A stretch of 64,000 nucleotides of DNA from Hoeflea sp. (GCF_002733955.1 NZ_NVXQ01000002.1:186001-250000), one strand, 5' to 3'; positions 8,488 through 18,671 are shown, numbered from the stretch's first letter. Program-made: numbers and translations. The notes: generated by a model not told the origin, from the letters alone.

Positions 8488-10311
8488 ATGAGACAATTGC
8501 TGCAAACACTTGCCATTCTTGCGGGCGCACTTTTGAGCGCCGGCAACCTGGCACACGCGGAACCGCTGCATGGTATCGCCATGCACGGCGAACCGGCCTT
8601 GCCAGCCGATTTTACCCACCTTCCCTATGTCAATCCGGACGCGCCCAAGGGCGGCAAGGTGACCTACGGCGTGGTGGGTTCATTCGACAGCGCCCGGCCG
8701 TTCATCGTCAAGAGCATGCGCACCACCGCGCGTGGTCTTGCAGATCCGGTGTTCGGCAATCTCGTCTACGAACCGCTGATGCAGCGTTCGCAGGACGAAC
8801 CCTTTACGCTCTATGGCTTGTTGGCCGAGACCGTTGAGTGGGACGATGAGCGCAGCTTCATCCAGTACAACATCAATCCCGCAGCGCGCTGGTCCGACGG
8901 TGAACCGGTGACAGCCGATGACGTCATCTTCACCATGGAACTGTTCAAGGAGAAGGGCCGCCCGCCCTACAGCACCCGGCTCAACCGCGTCGAAAAAATG
9001 GAGAAGGTTGGCCCCCTCTCCGTCCGCTTTACCTTCAATGACAGCTCCAACCGCGAATTTCCGCTGATCCTGTCGCTGACGCCGGTTCTGCCCAAGCACG
9101 CCACCGACGCCGAAAGCTTCGATCAATCGACGCTCGAACCCGGTATCGGCTCGGGCCCGTACGTGGTCAGCGAGGTCAAGCCCGGCGAGCGCATCACCTA
9201 CACCAGAAACCCGGAATACTGGGCCAGGGACCTGCCGATCAAGCGCGGTATCGACAATTACGACCAGATCGCGGTCGAGTATTTCCTGTCGGAAACCGCC
9301 CAGTTCGAGGCCTTCAAGAAAGGCGTGTTCGACATCTATCCCGACGGCAGCGCCACCAACTGGTCGCGCGGCTATGATTTCCCCGCCGTCACCTCCGGCG
9401 AAATCGTCCGCAAGGAATATGAGAGCAAGATCCCCTCGGGCATGTACGGCTTCGTCTTCAACACCCGCAAACAGCTGTTCGAGGATGTCCGCGTCCGCCA
9501 GGCGCTGACCATGCTGTTCGATTTCGAATGGGCCAATCGCAGCCTGTACGACAACACCTACAAACGAACCCACTCGTTCTGGGACGGTTCGGACCTCTCA
9601 AGCTACGGCAAACCCGCCGATGAGCGCGAACGCGAAATCCTGGCGCCCTTCCCCGATGCGGTATCAGCCGAGATCATGGAGGGCACCTGGACGCTGCGGG
9701 TCACCGATGGGTCGGGCCGCGACCGCAAGGTGCAGCGTGCAGCGCTGACGCTGCTGCAGGAAGCCGGCTACCGGATCGAGAACGGCAAGCTGCTGGATGC
9801 CAGTAACCGTCCCTTCGCCTTTGACCTGATGACCCAGAACGAGGGCCAGGAAAAACTCGCCATCGCCTTTCAGAGATCGCTGGCAGCGCTTGGCATCGAG
9901 ATGGCCATCCGCACGGTTGATGACGCGCAGTACCAGCAGCGCTCGCAGACCTTCGACTACGACATGATCATGAAATCCTTCTCCTCGTCGCTGTCGCCCG
10001 GCGCCGAACAGATCAACCGCTGGGGATCGGCCTCGCGCGACCAGCAGGGATCGTTCAATTTTTCAGGCGCCGCCAGCCCAGCGCTCGATGCCGCCATCGA
10101 CGCCTTGCTCAATGCCCGAACCGCCGACGATTTCCGCTCCGCGGTGCGCGCCTATGACCGCGTGCTGCTGTCTGGCCACTATGTCATCCCGGCGTTCCAC
10201 CTCGGCAAGTCCTGGGTCGCCCACCGCAGCCGCATTGCCGAGCCGGAAGGCGAAGCACCGCTTTACGGCTACTACCTGCCGGCCTGGTGGGATACGACGG
10301 CCGCGCCGTGA
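8488..10311 (+). CDS. YejA-like family 5 extracellular solute-binding protein
   Basis: 607-residue periplasmic binding protein of the peptide/microcin C (DppA/OppA/YejA) class. A signal peptide ends near residue 24 (NLAHA before EPLHG). The start HGIAMHGEPALPADFTHLPYVNPDAPKGG is diagnostic of the YejA subfamily, and WSDGEPVTADDVIFTMELF is the SBP family 5 signature. No permease or ATPase gene adjoins; rhizobia often keep yejBEF elsewhere. The ATG follows GAGGAGCGAGA. Ligand probably an oligopeptide or peptide-like compound, by family only. Confidence 0.9.
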   Translation: MRQLLQTLAILAGALLSAGNLAHAEPLHGIAMHGEPALPADFTHLPYVNPDAPKGGKVTYGVVGSFDSARPFIVKSMRTTARGLADPVFGNLVYEPLMQRSQDEPFTLYGLLAETVEWDDERSFIQYNINPAARWSDGEPVTADDVIFTMELFKEKGRPPYSTRLNRVEKMEKVGPLSVRFTFNDSSNREFPLILSLTPVLPKHATDAESFDQSTLEPGIGSGPYVVSEVKPGERITYTRNPEYWARDLPIKRGIDNYDQIAVEYFLSETAQFEAFKKGVFDIYPDGSATNWSRGYDFPAVTSGEIVRKEYESKIPSGMYGFVFNTRKQLFEDVRVRQALTMLFDFEWANRSLYDNTYKRTHSFWDGSDLSSYGKPADEREREILAPFPDAVSAEIMEGTWTLRVTDGSGRDRKVQRAALTLLQEAGYRIENGKLLDASNRPFAFDLMTQNEGQEKLAIAFQRSLAALGIEMAIRTVDDAQYQQRSQTFDYDMIMKSFSSSLSPGAEQINRWGSASRDQQGSFNFSGAASPALDAAIDALLNARTADDFRSAVRAYDRVLLSGHYVIPAFHLGKSWVAHRSRIAEPEGEAPLYGYYLPAWWDTTAAP

Positions 10312-10351
10312 CCCGCACGACCCGTAATCAAAACACCCGAAAGGTGAAGCC

Positions 10352-11044
10352 ATGACTGCTCCCTCCCTGACCATCGACGTTGTCTCCGATGTCATGTGCC
10401 CCTGGTGCTATATCGGCAAGCGCCGGCTTGAAGCAGCTCTCGATGACGTCCGCGCCGAGATGGATGTCGAAGTGCGCTGGCGTCCCTACCAGCTCGACCC
10501 GACCCTGCCAAAGCAAGGCAAGGACCGGCAGCAATATCTGGAAGACAAGTTTGGCGGCGCCGCTGGTGCTGAACAGGCCTATGCCGCCGTTCGCGCAGCC
10601 GGTGCCGAGGAGAAGATCCCCTTTGCCTTCGACAAGATCGAGGTCTCGGCCAACACGCTTGACGCCCACCGGCTGATCCGCTGGGCCGGTTCGCTCGGGC
10701 TAACCACCCAGCAGGAAGTCGTGGACCTGCTGTTCAAGGCCTATTTCGAGGACGGCAAGAACATTGGCGACGATGCCGTGCTGATGCAGATCGCGGAGCA
10801 GGCAGGCCTTGAAATGCCTGTCGTCGAACGCCTGCTGGCCGGTGACGCCGACCGCGATACGGTCACCGCCGAGATTGACCAGGCCAGGCAGATGGGCGTG
10901 ACCGGCGTGCCCTGCTTCATCATCGACATGCAGTATGCCGTGGTCGGCGCCCAGTCCGGCGAAGCACTTGCCGACGCCATGCGCAAGGTGGTGCAGGAGA
11001 AGGCCAAGCAGGCTGCCGCCAACGACGACAAGGCACAGTCATAA
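10352..11044 (+). CDS. FrnE-like DsbA-family oxidoreductase
   Basis: 230-residue cytoplasmic thioredoxin-fold protein with a helical insertion. The active site C16-P-W-C19 lies after the first strand (DVVSDVMCPWCYIGK), and the cis-proline loop TGVPCFIID is near residue 185. There is no signal peptide, so it acts in the cytosol, unlike true DsbA. FrnE homologs are linked to polyketide biosynthesis and oxidative-stress tolerance; substrate unknown. It lies 40 bases after the solute-binding protein gene and may share its transcript. Confidence 0.88.
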   Translation: MTAPSLTIDVVSDVMCPWCYIGKRRLEAALDDVRAEMDVEVRWRPYQLDPTLPKQGKDRQQYLEDKFGGAAGAEQAYAAVRAAGAEEKIPFAFDKIEVSANTLDAHRLIRWAGSLGLTTQQEVVDLLFKAYFEDGKNIGDDAVLMQIAEQAGLEMPVVERLLAGDADRDTVTAEIDQARQMGVTGVPCFIIDMQYAVVGAQSGEALADAMRKVVQEKAKQAAANDDKAQS

Positions 11045-11098
11045 CCCGGAGAATCGGGAGGCAGTCGCTTTGCCGCGATTGCCTCTGGCTGCTGCTGC

Positions 11099-12472
11099 CT
11101 AGCGCACGGTCTCGAACCGCGCACGGCTGAGGCTTACCAGGGCGGAGACCGCCGTGCACAAACCAGCCAGCACCAGGGCGAAATTGGGCGCCTGTTCCAA
11201 TGGCACCAGGACAAAGATGACCGACATGGAAATTGCCCCCATGGTCTGCCCCATCAACCGGGCCGTTCCCTGCATCGCCCCTGCCGCACCGCTGCGGGCT
11301 TTGGGAGCCGAAAGCAGCAGAACACGGTTGTTTGGCGTCTGAAACAGGCCGAACCCGATCCCGGCTATCGTTGCGCCGCACAGGAAGGCAAGGCCCATTG
11401 CATCAGGTGGATAGAGCCCGGCAATAAAAAGCCCCAGCGTCAGCAACGCGCCCCCGGAGGCGCACAGCCATGCGGTCTTGATCCTGGCGGCAAGACGTCC
11501 TGCAATCGGCGCAAAGATGATGGTCGCAATCGGCCATGGCATCATATAGAGGCCGGTCATGGCCGGTGACATGCCCATGCTATGGTGAAGGTAAAACGGC
11601 AGCGCCACATAGGCAAGCATCTGGCCGGTAAAACAGGCGACCGACGCAATCACGGCGACCCTGAAACCGGGTTCGGCAAGCAGATCCGTTGGCACGATCG
11701 GCGCGCTGGTGTTGCGTTCGACACGCAGCAACATTGCCAGACACAGGGCTGCGCTTCCAATCAGCAATGCACCGACAAGGGGCGCGCTGGCAATCTGTTC
11801 GGCGCCTGAAAAGAACAGCAGAAACATCGCTATGTTGAGCAGGAGAGCCGGCACATTAAGCCGCCGCTTCGTGCCATCCAGCTTGCCCAGAAACCGGCCG
11901 CACAGAAGAATGACCACCCCGAGCGGTATGTTGACGGCAAACAGCCACGGCCAACTGGCGATCGAAAGGATCGCGCCCGCCACCCCTGGCCCGGCCGCAG
12001 CCGAAATGGCAATGGTCATGGCGTTGAACCCGATGATGGTTCCCAGCATCCGCTGCGGTACGGCAAAGCGCAGGTTCATTGCGGCCAGGGCCATCATGGC
12101 GCCAGCCCCAAGCCCTTGCACGAACCGGGCCCCCACGAGTACCGGCAAGCTCTCGGCCGATGCACAAGCCGCCGATGACAGCGTGAACAGGCCAACGCCG
12201 ATCAGGAAAACGCGCCGCGGCCCGTAGATTTCGCCAAGCGCGCCGCAGGGCAAGAGAGCTACAAGAACCGCAAGCTGATAACTTGAGACCACCCATACCG
12301 TATCGCTGGGATGCGCGCCCAGCGAGGTGGCAATCGAAGGCAGAGCCACATTGGCAATAGCGCCGTCGAGGACGACGAGAACGAGCGACAGCAACAGCAC
12401 GCCAACAGCCAGGTGGCGTCGCGGAGCAGGCAAGCCGTCATCTATGTGGTCGGGATGGGTCGGGTAGGACAT
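11099..12472 (-). CDS. MFS transporter, DHA2-like (14-helix) drug/proton antiporter
   Basis: 457-residue inner-membrane efflux protein. The N-terminal helix ends in LDGAIANVALPSIATSLG, the DHA2 motif C-type helix is VQGLGAGAMMALAAMNL, and motif A-like PRRVFLIG lies between helices 2 and 3; length and spacing suggest about 14 helices. The ATG at 12472 (MSYPTHPDH) is preferred although no ribosome site is evident; an in-frame TTG at 12538 would add 22 residues. It is divergent from a LysR gene with 117 bases between them, which suggests local control by that regulator. Confidence 0.82.
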   Translation of the reverse strand: MSYPTHPDHIDDGLPAPRRHLAVGVLLLSLVLVVLDGAIANVALPSIATSLGAHPSDTVWVVSSYQLAVLVALLPCGALGEIYGPRRVFLIGVGLFTLSSAACASAESLPVLVGARFVQGLGAGAMMALAAMNLRFAVPQRMLGTIIGFNAMTIAISAAAGPGVAGAILSIASWPWLFAVNIPLGVVILLCGRFLGKLDGTKRRLNVPALLLNIAMFLLFFSGAEQIASAPLVGALLIGSAALCLAMLLRVERNTSAPIVPTDLLAEPGFRVAVIASVACFTGQMLAYVALPFYLHHSMGMSPAMTGLYMMPWPIATIIFAPIAGRLAARIKTAWLCASGGALLTLGLFIAGLYPPDAMGLAFLCGATIAGIGFGLFQTPNNRVLLLSAPKARSGAAGAMQGTARLMGQTMGAISMSVIFVLVPLEQAPNFALVLAGLCTAVSALVSLSRARFETVR

Positions 12473-12589
12473 GGAGGAACATTGGTTGGATTGATCGTCC
12501 CAGCGATAACGTTGATCGCGCGATTGCACCAGACGCAACGCAGTAAAGCCAGCATTGCATCAAACGCCATACATGGCTAAGGCTGGCGC

Positions 12590-13564
12590 ATGCCTGATCT
12601 CGATCTCAATCTTCTTGTCGCCCTTGATGCCTTGCTGACGGAACGCAGCGTCTCGGGTGCTGCGCGCAAGCTTGGTCTTTCCACTTCGGCGATGAGCCGC
12701 ACCCTGTCGCGGTTGCGCCGCGCTCTGGGCGATCAGATTCTCGTGCCGGCCGGGCGCGCCATGGTGGCCACCCCGCATGCCGAGGCAATCGCGTCCCAGG
12801 TCCGCACCCTGACACTGGCGGTCCAGACAGTCCTGAGCCCGCCGCCTGTCACACAGATCCGCGATCTGCGGAGAGATTTCACCATCCGCGCCAATGATTC
12901 CTTCGTGCTGCTTTATGCGGCGCGGCTAAGCGCGACCGTCACCGAAGCCGCCCCCGGTGTGAGGCTGAGCTTTGCCCCCAAGCCGGACAAGGATATCGAA
13001 CCGCTCAGAAATGCCAGTATCGATCTCGACATCGGAGTGGTTTCCGGAAATGGCGCCGAACTCAGGGGCCAGACCCTGTTTGAGGATTCCTTCGTCGGCG
13101 TGGCCAGAACCGGCCACCCCATCCTCGCCTCCCAGCCGGTCAGCGCTGCCAGCTATGCTGCCTGTGGTCACGTCGTCGGCTCACGCCGTGGGGAATTCAG
13201 CGGCGCGGTCGACGACGCGCTTGCCGAACTCGGGCTGTCGCGCAAGGTCCATCTGGTGGTGCCGAGCTACCCTGCCGTCCTTGCAGTCGCAGCCTCGTCC
13301 GACCTTGTCGGCGTGGTACCGAGATCCTGCTGCCAGGCCGAGACCATGGGCGCAACCAGCCTGTTCGAATTGCCGGTCGAGACCCCGCGCTTCATCATCA
13401 CCCAGACCTGGCACCCGCGCATGGATGCGGACCCGGTTCACCGCTGGCTCCGGGCCTTGATCTTCGATGAGCTCAGATCGCGGCCGGAAGCGACCGGCAA
13501 TGCAGCGCCGCTTGCAAGCCACTCGTTAAACCACGACCCGCTCAGCCCTTCCGCCGCAGGGTAA
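12590..13564 (+). CDS. LysR-family transcriptional regulator
   Basis: 324-residue DNA-binding protein. The N-terminal winged helix-turn-helix (LNLLVALDALLTERSVSGAARKLGLSTSAMSRTLSRLRRALGD, residues about 7-48, quoted as key words LLTERSVSGAAR and LSTSAMSRTLSR) is followed by a periplasmic-binding-protein-like effector domain. The divergent MFS gene is the likely target; LysR proteins usually autoregulate and activate such a neighbour. The gene's last 23 bases overlap, tail to tail, the 3' end of the metallophosphoesterase gene. Effector unknown. Confidence 0.87.
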   Translation: MPDLDLNLLVALDALLTERSVSGAARKLGLSTSAMSRTLSRLRRALGDQILVPAGRAMVATPHAEAIASQVRTLTLAVQTVLSPPPVTQIRDLRRDFTIRANDSFVLLYAARLSATVTEAAPGVRLSFAPKPDKDIEPLRNASIDLDIGVVSGNGAELRGQTLFEDSFVGVARTGHPILASQPVSAASYAACGHVVGSRRGEFSGAVDDALAELGLSRKVHLVVPSYPAVLAVAASSDLVGVVPRSCCQAETMGATSLFELPVETPRFIITQTWHPRMDADPVHRWLRALIFDELRSRPEATGNAAPLASHSLNHDPLSPSAAG

Positions 13565-14660
13565 TCCGGGTCAGCTCCGCGGGTCTCCCCAGCCGCAGTG
13601 CAAAGCCGGGCCAGAGTGCGGTGCCGTTGTTGACGTAAAGCTGCATGGGCCCGACCTGGTAAAGCCCGGAAACGAAACCATTGTTGGCGCGTGCCAAAAG
13701 CCGGTCCATGCCGCGGATCATTCCGCCATGGGTATGACCGGACAGTTGCAGCGCCACCCCGGCTTCCGCGGCTTGCTGCGCCTGCATCGGCTGATGGTCG
13801 AGCAGGATCACCGGCGCCTCAACCGGTGCATCCCTGAGGGCGACCCCGAGATCAGGTGCCTCAAACCCGTTGCGGCCGGCCGAGCGGTCGGGAATGCCCG
13901 CCACCACCAGCTTGGCGTGACCGCGCTCGATGACAGCGTGGCTGTTACTGAGCAATCGCATGTCCATGGCTTCGAAGTGCTGCAGAAACCCTTCGGCGTC
14001 GAAGAAATACTCGTGATTGCCGGAAATGGCCAGGATCCCGTCCCGGGCGCGAAGCCCGCGCAGCGGTTCGATATCATCACGCCGGTGGTCGAGGCTTCCA
14101 TCGATGAAATCGCCGGTAATGACGATAAGATCCGGCTCAAGCCTGTTGGTCTTCACCACCATCGCCGCGGTCCAGGCGGCAGGAAACAACCGGCTGATAT
14201 GTAGATCCGTCAGTTGTACGACTGTGTACCCGTCAAAGGCGGCATCAAGCCCGGGAATGGCGATCTCGATCTCCTTGAGTGGCGGCACAATGATCGCCCG
14301 GTTGACCCCAAACGCCGACAGCGCCAGTGCCGCAAGTCCTGCCACGTAGCGCAGCTCAGTCGCGAAAGCCGGGAGATCGCCGGTAAACACCAGGACAATG
14401 AGCGAAGCCGCATCTATCGCCAGCATGAACACTGCCAGAAGCAGGATCGTGCCAAACAGCACGTTGAATGCGATGACCAACGGCCTTGGAAACTCGGGCG
14501 AAAACACCGAGCCGGACGAAAGCCGGCTGAAATAGTGATACTGCGAGGCAATGAGCAGGACCAAAGCCAGCAGCGCCTTGACCCACCATGGCCAGGGCAA
14601 CGGCAGGATGAAGCGAACGAGCACGATCAGCCACAGCAGCCCGGTAACAAGTTTGAACAT
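13542..14660 (-). CDS. Membrane-anchored metallophosphoesterase (YkuE/YaeI-like)
   Basis: 372-residue protein with about four N-terminal membrane helices (first 135 residues) and a calcineurin-like phosphoesterase domain. All metal motifs are visible in order: QLTDLHISRLFP (D-x-H), ITGDFIDG, GNHEYFF, LLDHQP and SGHTHGGM. The YkuE/YaeI group acts on phosphodiester or lipid pyrophosphate-like substrates at the membrane. ATG at 14660 has AAGGA 8 bases upstream; a longer frame to 14762 would overlap mfd and is rejected. Follows mfd by 82 bases on the same strand. Confidence 0.86.
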   Translation of the reverse strand: MFKLVTGLLWLIVLVRFILPLPWPWWVKALLALVLLIASQYHYFSRLSSGSVFSPEFPRPLVIAFNVLFGTILLLAVFMLAIDAASLIVLVFTGDLPAFATELRYVAGLAALALSAFGVNRAIIVPPLKEIEIAIPGLDAAFDGYTVVQLTDLHISRLFPAAWTAAMVVKTNRLEPDLIVITGDFIDGSLDHRRDDIEPLRGLRARDGILAISGNHEYFFDAEGFLQHFEAMDMRLLSNSHAVIERGHAKLVVAGIPDRSAGRNGFEAPDLGVALRDAPVEAPVILLDHQPMQAQQAAEAGVALQLSGHTHGGMIRGMDRLLARANNGFVSGLYQVGPMQLYVNNGTALWPGFALRLGRPAELTRITLRRKG

Positions 14661-14742
14661 CAATTGCGTCCTTGCTGATGCGAAACCCCTGCGGCGGCAA
14701 ATTTCGCGGATGTCTTCGATCGCTGAAGGCGCCGTGCGCGCG

Positions 14743-17700
14743 TCACCCGCTCTTGCCTGCAAGTTCTGCGAGGTGTGTCATCACTACGGCCGCTCCATTG
14801 AGCCGCTTTTCCGGCGTTGGCAGATCGCGGATGAAGACCACGCTCTGGTCGGGCCGGATCTTGGCCTGATTGCCCTGCTTCGAAATGTGCTGCACCAGCC
14901 CCGCCGGGTTGGGGAATTCCTTGTTGCGGAACTGCACCACCACGCCCTTCGGCCCGGCATCGAGTTTCTCGACATTGGCCTTGCGGCACAGCGCCTTGAT
15001 GAAGACGATCTTGAGCAGGTGCTGCACCTCGATCGGCAGCGGTCCGAACCGGTCGATCATCTCGGCGCCAAAACCGTCGATATCGGCCACATCGATGATC
15101 TCGCCCAGACGCCGGTATAGCCCCAGACGCAAATGCAGGTCCGGGACGTAATCTTCCGGGATCATCACCGGGGTGCCGACGGTAATCTGCGGTGACCATC
15201 CGGTGTCCACCACCTCGTCCTCGCCACGAACCTGGGCCACGGCTTCCTCTAGCATGTGCTGGTATAGCTCGAAGCCGACTTCCTTGATGTGGCCGGATTG
15301 CTCCTCGCCCAGCAGGTTGCCGGCGCCACGGATGTCGAGATCGTGGCTCGCGAGCTGAAAGCCGGCGCCCAGCGTGTCGAGCGACTGCAACACCTTGAGC
15401 CGCTTGTCGGCGGTTGTCGTGAGCATCTTGTTGACCGGCAGCGTGAACAGCGCGAAGGCGCGGACCTTGGAACGGCCGACACGCCCGCGCAGCTGATAGA
15501 GCTGGGCCAGGCCGAACATGTCGGCCCGGTGCACGATCAGCGTATTGGCGGTCGGCACATCGAGGCCCGATTCCACGATCGTCGTCGACAGCAGCACGTC
15601 ATATTGCCCGTCGTAAAACGCGTTCATGATGTCATCGAGTTCGCCAGCGCCCATCTGGCCATGTGCCATGGCGAATTTGAGTTCCGGCACGCTGTCGCGA
15701 AGGAAGGCCGCGACCTCCTCGAGATCCGCCAGCCGCGGACAGACATAAAAACTCTGGCCGCCGCGGTAATGTTCGCGCATCAGGGTTTCACGCACGGTCA
15801 CCGGGTCAAACGGCGAAATGAAGGTTCGCACCGCCATCCGGTCGACCGGCGGTGTGGTGATCAACGACAATTCCCGTACGCCTGTCATCGCCAGTTGCAG
15901 CGTCCGCGGGATCGGCGTCGCCGACAGCGTCAGCACATGCACGTCGCTCTTGAGATCCTTCAGCCGTTCCTTGTGCTTGACCCCGAAATGCTGCTCTTCA
16001 TCGATGATCAGCAGTCCCAGATTGGCAAACTGGATCGAGGATCCGAGCAGCGCATGGGTGCCGACCACGATGTCGGTCTTGCCCGACGCCAGCTCCGCCT
16101 TGGTCTGCGCCAGTTCCTTGGCGCCGACCAGCCGCGAGGCCTGGGCGATGCGCACCGGATAGCCGCGCAAGCGCTCGGTGAAGGTCTTGAAATGCTGCCG
16201 CGCCAGCAGCGTCGTCGGCACCACCACGGCCACCTGCACGCCGTTCATGGCGGCGATAAAGGCTGCGCGTAGCGCCACTTCGGTCTTGCCGAAGCCGACA
16301 TCGCCGCAGACCAGCCGGTCCATGGGCTGGCCGGCGGCAAGATCGTCACGCACCCGCTCGATCGCCGCCATCTGGTCTTCGGTCTCGTCATAGGGAAAGC
16401 GCGCCGAAAACTCGTCGTAAAGCCCCTCTGGCGCTGCAAGCGCCGGGGCCGAGCGCATGTGTCGTTCGGCGGCAATGCGGATCAGGCCTTCGGCCATGTC
16501 CAGCAGCCGCTTCTTCAGCTTGGCCTTGCGCGACTGCCAGGCAACCCCGCCCAGTCGGTCGAGCTGCACTTCCGCGCTGTCCGAACCATAGCGGGTCAGG
16601 AGCTCGATGTTTTCGACCGGCAGAAACAGCTTTGCATCGCCGGCATAATGCAGTTCCAGACACGCATGCGGTGCACCCGCGGCCTCGATGGTGCGCAACC
16701 CGACGAACTGGCCGATGCCGTGCTCGGCGTGGACCACGTAATTGCCCTCGTCCAGCCCCGAGACTTCCGAAATATAGTCCGCGCCACGGCGCTTGCGCTT
16801 GGCCCGGCGCACCAGCCGGTCGCCGAGCACATCCTGCTCACCGATCACAACCAGGTCGTCGATCTCGTAGCCGCCTTCAATGGCGAGAACGGCGGCCGCC
16901 GCTTCACCCGACTTGAGCTTGTCGAGTTCGGCGTGACTGTTGATCCGCACTACCCTCTTGAGGCCGTGCTCGTCGGTGACCTGCAACAGCCGGTCAAGCG
17001 AGCCTTCGGTCCAGGCAGTGATCAGAACCTTGCGGCCTTCGGATCGCTTTGCTCCGACATGGGCAACCAGCTTCTCGAACAGGTTGGCCCGGCTGCCATC
17101 TTCGGACCGGTCCGCTTCCGCGTCAGCCGCCCAGCGCGGTCCCGTGCGGGTCGGCAGGTCGATCACCCGGCGGGCCGAATTCTCAGGTTCGTGAAACGGG
17201 GTCAGCCGGATCGCATTCAGGGCTTCGAGCATGGCCACAAGCCCGGGCGCATCGAGATAGAGCAGGTCCGGTTCGATCGCCTTGTAGGGCGTGGCCTGAA
17301 CGCCACGGCCCTTTTCCAGGGTCTGGGCAGCTTGCCGTGCCTCGTAATGGTCCTCGATCTGCGCCCGGCGTTCGCTCGCGGCTTCCGGCAACATGTGATC
17401 GTTGCTGATCCGGAACCCTTCGAGATAATCGAACACCGTCTGCATCTCGTCGTGAAACAGCGGCAGCCAGTGTTCCATGCCGGGATAGCGGCGGCCCTCG
17501 CTGATGGCGACATAGAGCGCATCGTCGCGGGTCGCGGCACCGAACATCGAGAGATAGTTCTTGCGAAACCGGCTGATGGTCTCGGGCTCCAGCGTCACTT
17601 CGCTCATGGCGTTGAGCGCCAGTTCCTTGGCCTTGCTGGTGGTGCGCTGCGAGGCGGGATCGAAATGCCGCACGCTTTCGAGCGTGTCGCCAAAGAAATC

Positions 17701-18258
17701 GAGCCGCACCGGTTCTTCCGCGCCGGGCACGAAGACATCGAGAATGCCGCCGCGCACGGCGTATTCGCCGACTTCGCGAACCGTGTCGACCCGTTCGAAG
17801 CCGTTCTTGGCCAGGCGGCCCGACAGGTCTTCCATCTTCAGATGGTTGCCGGCGCGCGCGGTAAAGCCGAGCTCTGCCACCACCGATTTCGCCGGCACCC
17901 GCTGCAGCATGGCGTTGACCGTGACCAGCAGGATCGCCGGATGCGGATTGTCCGAAAACTGCGCCAGCGCCGACAGCGCTTCCAGCCGCCGCGCGGAAAT
18001 ATCCGCCCCCGGGGACACCCGGTCATAGGGAAGGCAGTCCCATCCCGGCAGCGTCAGAACCGGGATATCAGGCGCGAAGAAGGCCAGGTTCTGTTCCAGA
18101 TCGGCCATCCGCTGGCCGTCGGAAATGATATGCGCCAGCGGCCCTTCGGCGCGCGCGAGCTCTGCCAGCGCCAGGGCTTCCATGCCCTGGGGCACGCCGG
18201 ACAGGGTGATCGGGGTCTTGGCTCCGGCGATCTTGGCGGCCGGGATCACGGCTTTCAT
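14743..18258 (-). CDS. mfd: Transcription-repair coupling factor Mfd
   Basis: 1171-residue cytoplasmic DNA translocase that removes RNA polymerase stalled at lesions and recruits UvrA. It has an N-terminal UvrB-homology module, a CarD-like RNA polymerase-interacting domain (NYVVHAEHGIGQFVGL, about residue 510), RecG-like helicase motifs (Walker A GDVGFGKTEVALRA, DEEQHFGVKHKE, LSATPIPRTLQ, QLRGRVGRSKVRA) and a C-terminal UvrA-masking domain. Full normal length. Its ATG overlaps the sdhE stop by 4 bases (ATGA), so the two are translationally coupled, an arrangement conserved in rhizobia. Confidence 0.97.
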   Translation of the reverse strand: MKAVIPAAKIAGAKTPITLSGVPQGMEALALAELARAEGPLAHIISDGQRMADLEQNLAFFAPDIPVLTLPGWDCLPYDRVSPGADISARRLEALSALAQFSDNPHPAILLVTVNAMLQRVPAKSVVAELGFTARAGNHLKMEDLSGRLAKNGFERVDTVREVGEYAVRGGILDVFVPGAEEPVRLDFFGDTLESVRHFDPASQRTTSKAKELALNAMSEVTLEPETISRFRKNYLSMFGAATRDDALYVAISEGRRYPGMEHWLPLFHDEMQTVFDYLEGFRISNDHMLPEAASERRAQIEDHYEARQAAQTLEKGRGVQATPYKAIEPDLLYLDAPGLVAMLEALNAIRLTPFHEPENSARRVIDLPTRTGPRWAADAEADRSEDGSRANLFEKLVAHVGAKRSEGRKVLITAWTEGSLDRLLQVTDEHGLKRVVRINSHAELDKLKSGEAAAAVLAIEGGYEIDDLVVIGEQDVLGDRLVRRAKRKRRGADYISEVSGLDEGNYVVHAEHGIGQFVGLRTIEAAGAPHACLELHYAGDAKLFLPVENIELLTRYGSDSAEVQLDRLGGVAWQSRKAKLKKRLLDMAEGLIRIAAERHMRSAPALAAPEGLYDEFSARFPYDETEDQMAAIERVRDDLAAGQPMDRLVCGDVGFGKTEVALRAAFIAAMNGVQVAVVVPTTLLARQHFKTFTERLRGYPVRIAQASRLVGAKELAQTKAELASGKTDIVVGTHALLGSSIQFANLGLLIIDEEQHFGVKHKERLKDLKSDVHVLTLSATPIPRTLQLAMTGVRELSLITTPPVDRMAVRTFISPFDPVTVRETLMREHYRGGQSFYVCPRLADLEEVAAFLRDSVPELKFAMAHGQMGAGELDDIMNAFYDGQYDVLLSTTIVESGLDVPTANTLIVHRADMFGLAQLYQLRGRVGRSKVRAFALFTLPVNKMLTTTADKRLKVLQSLDTLGAGFQLASHDLDIRGAGNLLGEEQSGHIKEVGFELYQHMLEEAVAQVRGEDEVVDTGWSPQITVGTPVMIPEDYVPDLHLRLGLYRRLGEIIDVADIDGFGAEMIDRFGPLPIEVQHLLKIVFIKALCRKANVEKLDAGPKGVVVQFRNKEFPNPAGLVQHISKQGNQAKIRPDQSVVFIRDLPTPEKRLNGAAVVMTHLAELAGKSG

Positions 18259-18578
18259 CGCTTGGCTGCCTGCCCTTCGGATGTGGGAACGGAGGGTTCA
18301 AAATCAGGCACATAGCTGCGCATGCGGTCAAACAATGCGGTGCGATACCGTTCCGGCGTTTCAGCCTCACCGGTCACCCAGCGGAAAATGTCGGCGTCTT
18401 CCTCCGCCATCAGCAATTCCAGCTGGTCGAGTTCGGCGTCATTCAGGCTGCCGATTTCCGCATCGGCAAAACCGCCGATGACGAGATCCATCTCGCGGAT
18501 GCCACGGCGCCAGGCGCGCACGAGAATGCGGCGGCGGCGCGGATCGAGGTCGGCGCTTGAACGTGTTGTTCCGGTCAT
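18255..18578 (-). CDS. sdhE: Succinate dehydrogenase flavinylation/assembly factor SdhE
   Basis: 107-residue protein that helps attach FAD covalently to SdhA. The signature RRGIREMDLVIGGFAD (RGxxEMD) is intact, followed by the acidic helices typical of the five-helix fold. The ATG at 18578 is chosen because AAAGG lies 6 bases upstream; an upstream in-frame start at 18626 would add 16 residues unlike the family. Overlaps mfd by 4 bases and is divergent from recG, sharing a roughly 90-base promoter region. Confidence 0.93.
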   Translation of the reverse strand: MTGTTRSSADLDPRRRRILVRAWRRGIREMDLVIGGFADAEIGSLNDAELDQLELLMAEEDADIFRWVTGEAETPERYRTALFDRMRSYVPDFEPSVPTSEGQAAKR

Positions 18579-18671
18579 GATCAGCCTTTTTCGGTTGGAC
18601 GGTTTCCATATCCTGTCATCAGGCAAATGTCAGCCTTGCCTTTGGCTCAAAATTGCCGTTCATCTGAATTC

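Noticed and set aside
16459-18315. 618-codon plus-strand frame
   Set aside because: Antisense to mfd; no family features.
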